64,000 bases of DNA, from the NCBI RefSeq assembly GCF_000768315.1, contig NZ_AQQX01000015.1, positions 1 to 64,000 of the forward strand. Direction: 5' to 3'. Source of the stretch: Pseudooceanicola atlanticus. GTDB lineage: Bacteria > Pseudomonadota > Alphaproteobacteria > Rhodobacterales > Rhodobacteraceae. A program made the position numbers and the translations under genes. The notes beneath the pieces were generated by a model that saw nothing but the letters and a program-made list of their open reading frames with translations, did no database searches and had not been told where the DNA came from. Positions 50,976 to 59,800 of this stretch are shown piece after piece (positions within the stretch are counted from its first letter, which is position 1; every line of letters starts with the position of its first letter).

Positions 50976-51676
50976 GCCTCCACCTCATTAGCCATGCGCT
51001 CTGCCCATATGTGCAGCGCGCGGCGATCTCGCTCACTGAGAAAGGTGTCACGTTCGAGAGAACTGACATCGATCTTTCGAACAAGCCCGACTGGTTTCTT
51101 GCCATATCTCCGCTGGGCAAGACGCCTGTCCTGGTTGTGGACGGGACGCCGATTTTCGAATCTGCGGTTATCCTCGAATATCTTGAGGATACACAACCCC
51201 ACGCGCTTCATCCGCACGACGCTCTTGATCGCGCCCGCCACCGTGCCTGGATTGAATTTGGATCTGCTGTCTTGAACGACATTGCGGGGTTCTACTCGGC
51301 GCCGAACGAGAAAGCGTTGGAAGAAAAAGTGGCGGCGCTCCGCGCAAAGTTCCTTCGGCTGGACGCGGAGCTTGGGGAGGGACCATGGTTCGATGGCCAC
51401 CGGTTCAGCCTCGTCGATGTCGTATTCGGCCCGGTCTTCCGCTATTTCGACGTTTTTGACACCATCGGAGAGTTTGGCGTCTTCACAGGGCTTGCCCGTG
51501 TAAGGGCCTGGCGACATGAACTGGAGCGTCGGGTTTCTGTGAAGAATGCCGTCAGTGAAGATTACCCGACCCTTCTGCGTGACTTCATCAGACGGCGCAA
51601 TTCTTACCTGTCCCAGATCATGCAGACAGGAGGGCCGAAGAAGACAGTTACACAGGTGCGATCGGCTGACCGCTGA
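50972..51676 (+). CDS. Glutathione S-transferase family protein
   Basis: This 234-aa protein has a thioredoxin-like N-terminal domain with the motif SHALCPYVQRAAISLTEKG (CPYVQ near residue 11) and SPLGKTPVLVVDG, PIFESAVILEYLE for glutathione binding. The all-helical C-terminal domain includes GPWFDGHRFSLVDVVFGPVF. It starts on the doxX stop (ATGA), so it belongs to the MarR-controlled operon. A detoxification role for electrophiles is likely. Confidence 0.9.
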   Translation: MSLHLISHALCPYVQRAAISLTEKGVTFERTDIDLSNKPDWFLAISPLGKTPVLVVDGTPIFESAVILEYLEDTQPHALHPHDALDRARHRAWIEFGSAVLNDIAGFYSAPNEKALEEKVAALRAKFLRLDAELGEGPWFDGHRFSLVDVVFGPVFRYFDVFDTIGEFGVFTGLARVRAWRHELERRVSVKNAVSEDYPTLLRDFIRRRNSYLSQIMQTGGPKKTVTQVRSADR

Positions 51677-51954
51677 TCACTTGATATCGTTTTGTCGGGC
51701 CGCAGTACAGAACCGGACGTTTGAGGTCGCTTGGCGAATGTCCGCTTTGTCCCGCACATCGGATAGTCGCCGACTTTCCCTTGAAGGCCCGCAGCAGCCC
51801 CAACCGGCAATTGCCGGCAGTCCATGCCCGTCCGTGCGATGCGCAGGGTTACTGCTGCCCCCACAGCGAAACCGGGAACAAACCACCGATCGCATTGATG
51901 AATGGCTCAGGGATCTACGAATCCTCCTGAGCTCAAACACCCGGAAAACCCTAG

Positions 51955-52784
51955 GGTCAGGACCCATTGATTTCCGTGTGGCTGCGTGGTTCACCGCGCG
52001 GAAAACGAGCGGTGAACATGTCTGATCTCTTCTGGCTGACGGACGCGCAGATGGCGCGACTTGAACCCTACTTTCCCAAGTCCCACGGCAAACCTCGCGT
52101 TGATGATCGGCGCGTACTGAGCGGAATTATCTTCATCAACCGCAATGGCTTGCGCTGGCGTGACGCGCCCATGGAGTACGGTCCACACAAGACCCTGTAC
52201 AATCGCTGGAAACGATGGAGCGACAAGGGCATCTTCGCTCAGATGATGCTCGGATTGGCCGCTGAACACGGCGAAGAGAAGACCGTGATGATCGACGCGA
52301 CTTATCTGAAGGCGCACCGAACAGCGACCAGTATGGGCGTGAAAAAGGGGGGCGTGGACGCCTGATCGGGCGAACCAAGGGCGGGATGAACACCAAGCTT
52401 CATGCCGTGACCGACAGTCAGGGTCGCCCCATCAACTTCTTCGTCACAGCCGGACAAGTCAGCGATTATGTCGGCGCAAGAGTGCTTGTGGACAAACTTC
52501 CGAATGTGAAGTGGCTGCTCGGGGGCCGTGGCTATGACGCAGATTGGTTCAGAGAAGCGTTGCAAGACAAAGGGATACGCGCATGCATTCCTGGCCGCAA
52601 AGCACGAAAGAAACCCGTCAAATACGACAAGCGACGCTACCGCCGCCGAAACCGGATCGAGATCATGTTCGGCAGGCTCAAGGACTGGCGACGGGTCGCA
52701 ACCCGCTACGACAGGTGTCCGAAGGTCTTCCTTTCAGCCATCGCACTCGCGGCAACCGTCATTTTCTGGCTATGAGTCCTGACC
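51955..52784 (+). mobile_element. IS5-family (IS427-type) insertion sequence, 830 bp
   Basis: The ends read GGTCAGGACCCATTG (51955) and, on the other strand from 52784, GGTCAGGACTCATAG: nine perfect terminal bases, then further matches. Both ends are flanked by CTAG (51951-51954 and 52785-52788), a likely target duplication. The size and the two overlapping transposase frames are those of the IS427 group. It is the only complete insertion sequence seen in the window, and the duplication suggests insertion without later rearrangement. Confidence 0.87.
52018..52775 (+). CDS. IS5/IS427 transposase, two frames joined by a probable -1 frameshift
   Basis: The first frame (ATG at 52018, stop 52365) encodes the N-terminal part with LTDAQMARLEPYFPKSHGKP and the first DDE Asp in MIDATYLKAHR. 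The second frame, open to 52775, continues with GRLIGRTKGGMNTKLHAVTD, GGRGYDADWF (second Asp) and RRRNRIEIMFGRLKDWRR (final Glu region). The frames meet at AAAAAGGGGGG (52342-52352), a slippery run suitable for programmed -1 frameshifting as in related elements. The element may therefore be active. Confidence 0.85.
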
Positions 52785-52971
52785 CTAGCCGTGTAGTCCG
52801 ACAGAGGGCTGCGCATCAATCGCGGGTCAATCTATCCCAGATGGTGGATCACTTTCAGGGGGTTACTCCAAAGGGCGGGGATAAGAAGCTCGTGGCAACG
52901 AGGATAAGAACGCTTTTATCGCTATTGGGGCGAACTGGCGTGGCTGGCTGACGATCGGGTCAGAGCGAAAA

Positions 52972-54492
52972 TTAATCTGCGAGCCGGGCTTCGAGGATAT
53001 GCCGCTGGATCTTGCCGCTGGTCGATCTGGGAAAATCCTCGAACGCGATGAAGTGAATTTCGCGTGGTCGCTTATAGCCAGCGAGGCTTTCGCGGCACAA
53101 GTTCAGCAGCGCCTCGGCATCCGGCCCGTCATCGTCACAGGCGACAAAGGCCACCGGGCTTTCCCCCCATTTCGCGTCGAAGGCCCTTACCACGGCGGCA
53201 TCGATCACATCGGGATGAGAAAGAAGCACACGTTCGATTTCCGCCGGATAGACGTTTTCACCTCCGGTCTTGATCAGGTATTTCGCCCGATCCACAAAGT
53301 CGACGGTGCCGTCCGCATTGCGCCGGAACAGATCGCCCATGTGGAAAAAGCCGTTGCGAAAGTCACGGGCATTGGTGTCGTCGGCGTTCCAGTACCCGGA
53401 AAACAGCGTCGGACCCCGAAGCGCCATTTCGCCCGGCGTTCCATCGGGGACTTCGCGGTCGTCGGGATCGACCAGCCGCACCTCGCAAAAGGCGCTGATG
53501 CGCTTGGACAGCCGGTCCGGGGTCACACCCGGCGCGATCAGATCGGCGGTTCCCGGCGGCAGGCCGGTTTCGGTCGCCCCGAAGGAATTCAGATAGGGCG
53601 TGTCCAGAAGACCGGTCAGTTCCGCGATCTGATGCGGCGGCACCAGATCAGCCATTGCGCCGCAAACCTTGATCCCCTTCAGCGGCAAAGGGTTGGCGTG
53701 CCGTTCGTTAATAAAAGCCTCCAGTGCCCCGGGCATCATCACGAACCAGCCGATCCTGTGGCGTGACAGCGCCTCGTTGATGACGGCGGGCTGCAGCCCG
53801 TCCACCATCACCACGGTCCCACCCCGCAGGATCGTTGCCAGCGCATGATCGGTGGAGGCCATGTGGAACATCGGCGCCCAGGCGATGAACCCGTCACCGG
53901 GATCCAGCGCCAGCTGGGCCGCAAAGACCATGGATCGGGCGATATGCGCGCGGTGGCTGATATGCGCCCCCTTGGGCAGGCCCGTGGTCCCCGAGGTATA
54001 GAGGATCGTCAGACCGGCCTCGGGGTCGTCAACCATGGTTCCGGTGCGCGGGTCCGGCTCGACCCCGGCAATGGCCGTTTCCAGGTCTGGCCCGACGGTT
54101 AGACAGGGTGTCGACGCGACGGCGCGGTAAGCTTCTGAAAGTTCCGGTTCGACAACCGCGAGAACCGGCTCGACCAGATCGATGCAGTGCCGCAGTTCAT
54201 CGGGGGCAAGCCGCCAGTTCAGACAGGCGACGATCGCGCCGATTCCCGCTGCTGCAAGTTCGACCTCCAGGTATTCTGAGCGGTTATGCGACAGGATCGC
54301 GATCCTGTCTCCGGGCGCCACGCCTCGTGCCAGAAAGACAGCCGCCAGACGATCGACCCGCTCCAGCAGTTCTGCATAGGTCAGTTTCCTGCTGCCGTCC
54401 TCGATGGCGAGGGCGCGGGCGCAGTCATGTGCGCGGGTTCGAAAGATCGAATACAGATCAGCGCGCCCCGCGCGGATGACGCCGGTCAGCAT
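52972..54492 (-). CDS. Acyl-CoA ligase (FadD/class I adenylating family)
   Basis: This 506-aa enzyme has the AMP-binding motif LTILYTSGTTGLPKGAHISH, then NSFGATETG, GFFHMGDLFRRNADGTVDFVDR, and a catalytic Lys in RSTSGKIQRHIL. It activates a fatty, cyclic or aromatic acid to a CoA thioester. It lies 26 bases downstream of the dienoyl-CoA reductase gene on the same strand, so it belongs to the operon controlled from site 6. It differs in type from the ligases at 45158 and 59801. Confidence 0.9.
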   Translation of the reverse strand: MLTGVIRAGRADLYSIFRTRAHDCARALAIEDGSRKLTYAELLERVDRLAAVFLARGVAPGDRIAILSHNRSEYLEVELAAAGIGAIVACLNWRLAPDELRHCIDLVEPVLAVVEPELSEAYRAVASTPCLTVGPDLETAIAGVEPDPRTGTMVDDPEAGLTILYTSGTTGLPKGAHISHRAHIARSMVFAAQLALDPGDGFIAWAPMFHMASTDHALATILRGGTVVMVDGLQPAVINEALSRHRIGWFVMMPGALEAFINERHANPLPLKGIKVCGAMADLVPPHQIAELTGLLDTPYLNSFGATETGLPPGTADLIAPGVTPDRLSKRISAFCEVRLVDPDDREVPDGTPGEMALRGPTLFSGYWNADDTNARDFRNGFFHMGDLFRRNADGTVDFVDRAKYLIKTGGENVYPAEIERVLLSHPDVIDAAVVRAFDAKWGESPVAFVACDDDGPDAEALLNLCRESLAGYKRPREIHFIAFEDFPRSTSGKIQRHILEARLAD

Positions 54493-54518
54493 AGTTTCCC
54501 CCTTGCCCGAGCCTCGGT

Positions 54519-56552
54519 TCAGAGATCCTGCGCCAGGCGCACGCCCTCATCAATGGCGCGCAGCGCATCCAGTTCGGCGGCCTCCTTTGCCCCGCCGATC
54601 ATCGTAACCAGGACGCCGCGCGCTACAACCTCTTTGGCCAGGGCCCGTTCCGGTTCCTGACCGGTGCACAGCACAATTGTATCGGCTGCGATGACCGTCG
54701 GGTTTCCGTCCGCGACGATGTGCAGCCCCGCATCGTCGATATGTTCATAGGTCACCCCGCCCATTGCCTCGACCCCATGTTTGCGCAGCGCGTTGCGCAG
54801 GATCCACCCTGTCGAAACACCAAGCCCCGCGCCCGGTTTAGCGGTCTTGCGCTGCAGCATGACGACCTTGCGGCGCGACGGCTTCGGTGCCAGAGGGTCA
54901 CCCGCCAGGGCACCCGAGGAGACAAATTCGGGGTCCACTCCCCAGGTTTCGCAAAAGACGTCGGAATTCGCGGTCTCGGCGGGTTTGGTCACTAGGAACT
55001 CGGCCACATCATGACCGATGCCCCCCGCCCCCATCACCACGACACGGTCGCCCGCCTCGCGGTCACCGGACAGAATTTCGGCGTAGGTCGCGACGCTGGG
55101 ATGGTCGATACCCGGCAGGTCGGGAATGCGCGGCGTGACCCCGGTGGCGATGACCACATGGTCAAATCCCTCAAGATCGCTCGCCTCTGCCCGCTGTCCC
55201 AGACGCTGCGTGACCCCGTGTTTCTGCATCTGACCGGCATAATACCGCAGGGTTTCGTCGAATTCGTCCTTGCCTGGTGCGGCGCGGGCCAGATTCAGCT
55301 GACCGCCCAATTTGTCCTGCGCTTCGAACAGGGTGACATCGTGGCCCAGCCGTGCCGCCTCGGCGGCTGTGGCCATGCCCGCGGCACCACCGCCAACGAC
55401 GGCCACTTTCTTTGGCGTGTCGGTTGGCGTATCCCGGAATTCCGTTTCACGCCCGGCCCTTGGATTGACCAGACATCCGACCGGCCGGTCCGAAAAAATG
55501 AAATCCAGGCAGGCCTGGTTGCAGGCAATGCAGGTGTTGATCTCGTCTGCGCGGCCCTCGCGCGTCTTTTTCACGAAATGCGGATCGGCCAGAAACGGGC
55601 GCGCCATCGAGATCATGTCCGCATCGCCAGAGGCAAGTATGTCTTCTGCAAGCTGGGGTGTGTTGATCCGGTTCGAGGCGACTACCGGGATCGACACCGC
55701 CGCTTTGACGTTGGCTGCCGCCTTGCGCCAGGCACCGCGCGGCACCGGGTAGGCGATCGTCGGCACGCGGGCCTCATGCCAGCCGATGCCGGTGTTCAGG
55801 ATATCCGCACCCGCAGCCTCGATCTTGCGGGCCAGTGCGGCAATTTCATCGGCGGGCGCGCCGCCCTCGACCAGATCGGCCGCCGAAATCCGGTAGATGA
55901 CCAGAAAGTCGGGGCCGCAACGTTCGCGCACCGCGCGCACGATCTCGACCGGGAATCGGTGGCGGTTCGCGGCGCTGCCGCCCCAGTCGTCTTGGCGCTT
56001 GTTGGTGTGGGTGACGGTGAATTCGTTGATCAGGTATCCCTCGGACCCCATGATCTCGACGCCATCAAAGCCTGCGGCCAGCGCATTGGCGGCCGCTACG
56101 GCAAAATCCTCGATGGTACGGAGAATGTCGGCTTCGGTCATTTCACGCGGGATGAAACGGTTGATCGGGGCGCGGATCGGCGACGGGGCCACACACCTTT
56201 CGATCTTGGCATAGCGCCCGGCGTGGAGGAGTTGCGCGCAGATCAGGCTGCCTTCGGCCTGCACCGCCTCGCAGATCGGGCGCAGGTCAAGCGCTTCTTC
56301 CGGGTCATCGATTCTCGGACCTTCTGGATCGAATATGCCCTCGGCATTGGGCGAAAACCCGCCGGTGACCAGAATCGCCGCCTCCCCCCGCGCACGCTCG
56401 GCGTAAAACGCGATCTGTTTGGCTATGCCGTCAGGCTCGGTTTCCAACCGCGTGTGCATCGACCCCATGATGACACGATTTCGCAATGTATGCTGGCCTG
56501 CGCGGATGGGCGAGAGCATGGTTTCAAAGCTTCCATCTGGTCTATTTTTCAC
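54519..56552 (-). CDS. fadH: 2,4-dienoyl-CoA reductase, FadH-type flavin oxidoreductase
   Basis: This 677-aa enzyme has an N-terminal OYE-type FMN barrel (residues 10-330, IMGSMHTRLE, AQLLHAGRYAK, HTNKRQDDWGG). A 4Fe-4S site follows with CIACNQACLDFIF and CLVNPRAG. The C-terminal FAD/NADPH part has VVGGGAAGMATAAEAARLGH. This is the FadH layout, which reduces 2,4-dienoyl-CoA with NADPH. The GTG at 56552 is chosen because GGAGGAGAA precedes it by about 8 bases; an ATG 11 codons later lacks such a site. It diverges from the AliB-like operon across operator site 6. Confidence 0.9.
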   Translation of the reverse strand: MKNRPDGSFETMLSPIRAGQHTLRNRVIMGSMHTRLETEPDGIAKQIAFYAERARGEAAILVTGGFSPNAEGIFDPEGPRIDDPEEALDLRPICEAVQAEGSLICAQLLHAGRYAKIERCVAPSPIRAPINRFIPREMTEADILRTIEDFAVAAANALAAGFDGVEIMGSEGYLINEFTVTHTNKRQDDWGGSAANRHRFPVEIVRAVRERCGPDFLVIYRISAADLVEGGAPADEIAALARKIEAAGADILNTGIGWHEARVPTIAYPVPRGAWRKAAANVKAAVSIPVVASNRINTPQLAEDILASGDADMISMARPFLADPHFVKKTREGRADEINTCIACNQACLDFIFSDRPVGCLVNPRAGRETEFRDTPTDTPKKVAVVGGGAAGMATAAEAARLGHDVTLFEAQDKLGGQLNLARAAPGKDEFDETLRYYAGQMQKHGVTQRLGQRAEASDLEGFDHVVIATGVTPRIPDLPGIDHPSVATYAEILSGDREAGDRVVVMGAGGIGHDVAEFLVTKPAETANSDVFCETWGVDPEFVSSGALAGDPLAPKPSRRKVVMLQRKTAKPGAGLGVSTGWILRNALRKHGVEAMGGVTYEHIDDAGLHIVADGNPTVIAADTIVLCTGQEPERALAKEVVARGVLVTMIGGAKEAAELDALRAIDEGVRLAQDL

Positions 56553-56590
56553 TTTGGTTCTCCTCCTCAAAACTGCACTTGATCTACATT

Positions 56591-56604
56591 CTAACATTTG
56601 TTAG
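56591..56604. promoter_or_regulatory. TetR operator-like palindrome, site 6
   Basis: CTAACATTTGTTAG has perfect half-sites and reads as the exact reverse complement of site 5. It lies between the fadH and AliB-like genes, 38 and 41 bases from their starts. It is 12 kb away from the other sites, beyond the decayed region. Confidence 0.85.
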
Positions 56605-56645
56605 ATTTTTGGAAAGAAGATTTTCGCTCATGGGGAGGAGCACCG

Positions 56646-57827
56646 ATGCAATTCCAGCCTACAGACGATCAGAAGGCGTTTCGCGAGACCGCAAAGCGCT
56701 TCGCAACTGAAAGGCTTGCGCCCACATATCAAGAACGCGCCAGCGGCCATACATTCGACCGTGCGCTGATCAAGGAGATGGGCGCACTGGGGCTGATCGG
56801 GGCCGATCTGCCCGAGGAATTCGGGGGTCTCGGCGAAAGCTCTGTCACGTCAGGGCTGATCGTCGAAGAGATCGCCTATGCCGATTTCAACGCAAGTTAC
56901 GTGCAGCTTCTGGGCTCTCTCATGGGCGGAATGGTTGCCAAACATGCCTCCAAGGACATCGCGTCGGAATGGGTGCCCAAGGTTGTTTCGGGTGATGCGG
57001 TCATTGGCCTGGGCCTGACAGAGCCGCGCGGCGGTTCGGATGCGGCGAACCTGATTCTGAGGGCCGAGAAATCCGGCAACGGCTGGCGGCTGAACGGTGA
57101 AAAGACATCCATGAGTTTTGCCAGTCAGGCGGATGCGGCGGTCGTCTTTGCCCGTACCGGCGATCCTGATGGCGGCTCACGCGGGGTCAGCGCCTTTTTC
57201 GTCGATCTGAACCAGGAAGGCATCAAGCGCACCCATTTTGACGACATCGGCACCAAGCCTGTCGGGCGCGGCTCGGTTTTCTTTGACGATGTTTTCGTGC
57301 CGGCTGAAAACATGATGGCGGAACAGGACCATGCCTTTGGCACGATCATGGCGGGCTTCGACTATTCCCGCGCACTGATCGGGCTGGAGTGCCTGGGGGC
57401 CGCGCAAGCGTCGGTGGATGAAACCTGGGCCTACGTTCAGGAGCGCGAGGCATTCGGAGCCCCGATCGTGCAGTATCAGGGTGTCAGCTTTCCCTTGGCC
57501 GAGGCCGAGACCCAACTGACCATGATGCGCCAGCTTTGCTATTACACGCTGGACCTGCGCGACCGTGGCCTGCCCCACACCTCTCAGGCCGCCATGTGCA
57601 AATGGTACCTGCCCAAAACCGCCTGCGAGATCCTGCACCAGTGCCTGATCCTGCACGGACATTACGGCTACACCACCGACCTGCCCCACCACCAGCGCTA
57701 CAACGATGTGCTCGGCTTGCAGATCGGTGACGGCACCGCGCAGATCCAGAAGCTGGTGATCGCCCGCGAGAAGGTCGGTCGCATGGCGCTGCAGTATGAC
57801 AAGAAGGCGAAGGGAGCCTCGAAATGA
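56646..57827 (+). CDS. Acyl-CoA dehydrogenase, AliB-like (cyclohexanecarboxyl-CoA dehydrogenase type)
   Basis: This 393-aa enzyme has LTEPRGGSDAANL, RGSVFFDDVFVPAENM, and a C-terminal region with CKWYLPKTACEILHQCLI that I associate with AliB-type enzymes. The usual base of short/medium-chain enzymes (Glu in YEGT) is Asp362 in GDGTAQIQ, and the isovaleryl-type helix-G base is Ser241 (GFDYSRAL). Thus the only candidate base is an Asp, which would suit a bulky alpha-branched or ring substrate. GGGGAGGAG precedes the ATG at 56646. It leads the rightward operon after site 6. Confidence 0.85.
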   Translation: MQFQPTDDQKAFRETAKRFATERLAPTYQERASGHTFDRALIKEMGALGLIGADLPEEFGGLGESSVTSGLIVEEIAYADFNASYVQLLGSLMGGMVAKHASKDIASEWVPKVVSGDAVIGLGLTEPRGGSDAANLILRAEKSGNGWRLNGEKTSMSFASQADAAVVFARTGDPDGGSRGVSAFFVDLNQEGIKRTHFDDIGTKPVGRGSVFFDDVFVPAENMMAEQDHAFGTIMAGFDYSRALIGLECLGAAQASVDETWAYVQEREAFGAPIVQYQGVSFPLAEAETQLTMMRQLCYYTLDLRDRGLPHTSQAAMCKWYLPKTACEILHQCLILHGHYGYTTDLPHHQRYNDVLGLQIGDGTAQIQKLVIAREKVGRMALQYDKKAKGASK

Positions 57828-58603
57828 GCGACCCCATCCTCGTCACTTCCGAGGGCAACACCGGCATCATCGAACTGGCCCGCCCCGAGAAATTCAATTG
57901 CCTGTCACTTGAGGTGCATGAGCGTATTTCTGTCGCGCGTGCGGAATTCGAGGCGAACCCCGCTATTCGGGCGATCCTCATCCGGGCGCAGGGCAAGCAC
58001 TTTTGCACCGGTGCCGATCTGGTGGAAGTGAAAGGTAAGTTGAACGATCCCGCCGCGCTGGACCATTTCATCGCCTTTGGCATGAAAAACCTGCGTGCGC
58101 TCGAAACCTCCTCCCTCCCTGTCGTAGTCGCAGTGCAGGGGTTGTGTCTGGCCGGCGGGATCGAACTGATGCTGGCCTGCGACGTGTGCTTTGCGGCCGA
58201 AAGCGCCCAGTTTGGCGATCAGCATGCGCAATTCGGGCTGATTCCCGGTTGGGGTGGCTCGCAGCGGCTGACGCGGTTGATGGGGCAGCGCCGGGCGCTC
58301 GATCTGATGTTCTCGGCCCGCTGGCTCAAGTCGGACGAGGCCAAAGAGGCCGGCCTGGTCAACTACATCGTGCCGGATGCGGATCTGCACAAGATCTCGC
58401 TGGAATACTGCCAGAAGATCGCCACCCGCTCGCGTCCCGGCATCGCCGAGATGAAGCGGTTGGCGCGCGAAGGTGCGGACCTTGGTATCGACCAGCAGAT
58501 GCGGCTTGAGCGCGATGCCGCGGTGCGTGCACTGCCCAGCGATGACGTGGCCGAGGGCCTCGACGCATTCGAGAACCGGCGCGCCCCCGAATTCAAGGCC
58601 TGA
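57824..58603 (+). CDS. Enoyl-CoA hydratase/isomerase family protein
   Basis: This 259-aa crotonase has HFCTGADLVEV and GLCLAGGIELMLACD with the first catalytic Glu kept (GGIEL). At the second Glu position it has His (FGDQHAQFGLIPGWGGSQ). This swap is unusual and may indicate isomerase, hydratase or ring-related chemistry. It overlaps the AliB-like gene by 4 bases. By position it could be the functional counterpart of BadK (cyclohexenecarboxyl-CoA hydratase), though sequence similarity to BadK is not strong. Confidence 0.83.
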   Translation: MSDPILVTSEGNTGIIELARPEKFNCLSLEVHERISVARAEFEANPAIRAILIRAQGKHFCTGADLVEVKGKLNDPAALDHFIAFGMKNLRALETSSLPVVVAVQGLCLAGGIELMLACDVCFAAESAQFGDQHAQFGLIPGWGGSQRLTRLMGQRRALDLMFSARWLKSDEAKEAGLVNYIVPDADLHKISLEYCQKIATRSRPGIAEMKRLAREGADLGIDQQMRLERDAAVRALPSDDVAEGLDAFENRRAPEFKA

Positions 58604-58612
58604 GGACGAAAC

Positions 58613-59773
58613 ATGGATTTCATTTTGAACGACGAACAACGCCAGATTTACGAGTATGGCGGCCAGCTGGCGCAGAAATACGACAATGCGTATTGGCTGG
58701 ACCACGCGCGCAGGCATGAGTTCCCGCACGAGATGTTCAAGCAGATTGCCGATGACGGTTTCCTGGGCATCATGGTGCCCGAGGAATTCGGCGGCGCGGG
58801 CCTTGGTATGACTGAAATGGCCCTGTTCATGGAGGGCACCGCCAATCACGGCATTCCGCTTTTGATGATGGTGGTCGGGCCGACCATGTCGCTGGCCCAT
58901 ATCGCCAGCCACGGGAGCGAGTTCCACAAGAAAGAACTGCTGCCGGCCGCCTGCCGCGGTGATATCCAGTTCTGTTTCGCGATCACCGAACCGGGGGCCG
59001 GGTCGAACACGATGAAGGCCACTACGCTGGCCAAGCGTCGAGGCAACCGGTTCAGCCTGTCGGGCGAAAAGACCTTCATCACCGGGGCCGAAGTGGCCGA
59101 CTACTGCCTCGTGGTGGCGCGGACCAAACCGCATACCGAGGTCAGCCGCAAGACCGACGGCTTTACCCTGTTCGCCGTGGATCTGAAGAAAAAAGGCGTC
59201 CACAAGCAGCGGGTGAAGATCTCGATCCCCCTGCCCGAGGAGCAGTGGACACTGTTCTTCGACGATGTGGATCTCGGCCCCGAGGATGTGGTCGGCGAGG
59301 TGGACGAAGGGTTCTCGATCCTGTTCGACAGCCTCAACCCCGAGCGTATTATCCTGGCCGCCTTGTGCTGCGGCATCGGCCGGTTCGCCCTGAACAAGGG
59401 CGTGGCCTATGCCTCCGAGCGCAATGTGTTCGGCCAACCCATCGGTGCGCACCAGGGCGTGCAGCATCCGATGGCCAAGGCGCATACGGCAGTCGAAATG
59501 GCCAGTCTGATGACCCGGCGCGCGGCATGGGAGTTCGACAACAAGCTGCCTGCCGGTGCGTCGTCGAACATGGCGAAATATGCCGCCGCCGAAGCCGGGA
59601 TCGAAGCGGTCGACGCGGCGCTTCAGGCGCATGGTGGATCGGGCTTTACCGAAGATACGGGACTTTACGAAATGTACCCGCTGGTCCGCCTGCTGCGCAC
59701 AGCGCCGGTGAACCGCGAACTGTGCCTGAGCTTTATCGGCGAAAAGGTCATGGGCCTGCCACGATCCTATTGA
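58613..59773 (+). CDS. Acyl-CoA dehydrogenase (fifth in the window)
   Basis: This 386-aa FAD enzyme has ITEPGAGSNTMKAT, FITGAEVADYCLV and QAHGGSGFTEDTGLYEMY. The helix-G Glu is present (SLNPERIILAALC), indicating the isovaleryl/long-chain catalytic type, and it is clearly different from the AliB-like enzyme two genes upstream. GAGGACGAA lies before the ATG at 58613. A second dehydrogenation in the same pathway, perhaps after ring opening, would fit. Confidence 0.9.
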   Translation: MDFILNDEQRQIYEYGGQLAQKYDNAYWLDHARRHEFPHEMFKQIADDGFLGIMVPEEFGGAGLGMTEMALFMEGTANHGIPLLMMVVGPTMSLAHIASHGSEFHKKELLPAACRGDIQFCFAITEPGAGSNTMKATTLAKRRGNRFSLSGEKTFITGAEVADYCLVVARTKPHTEVSRKTDGFTLFAVDLKKKGVHKQRVKISIPLPEEQWTLFFDDVDLGPEDVVGEVDEGFSILFDSLNPERIILAALCCGIGRFALNKGVAYASERNVFGQPIGAHQGVQHPMAKAHTAVEMASLMTRRAAWEFDNKLPAGASSNMAKYAAAEAGIEAVDAALQAHGGSGFTEDTGLYEMYPLVRLLRTAPVNRELCLSFIGEKVMGLPRSY

Positions 59774-59800
59774 TCGCCACGGCTAGGAACGGAGAACGAC

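Noticed and set aside
55011-56582. 523-aa open frame antisense to fadH
   Set aside because: Covered by FadH with intact flavin and iron-sulfur motifs; no independent support.
57905-59632. 575-aa open frame antisense to the crotonase and acyl-CoA dehydrogenase
   Set aside because: It spans two well supported genes on the other strand and has His/Gly/Arg-rich shadow composition.
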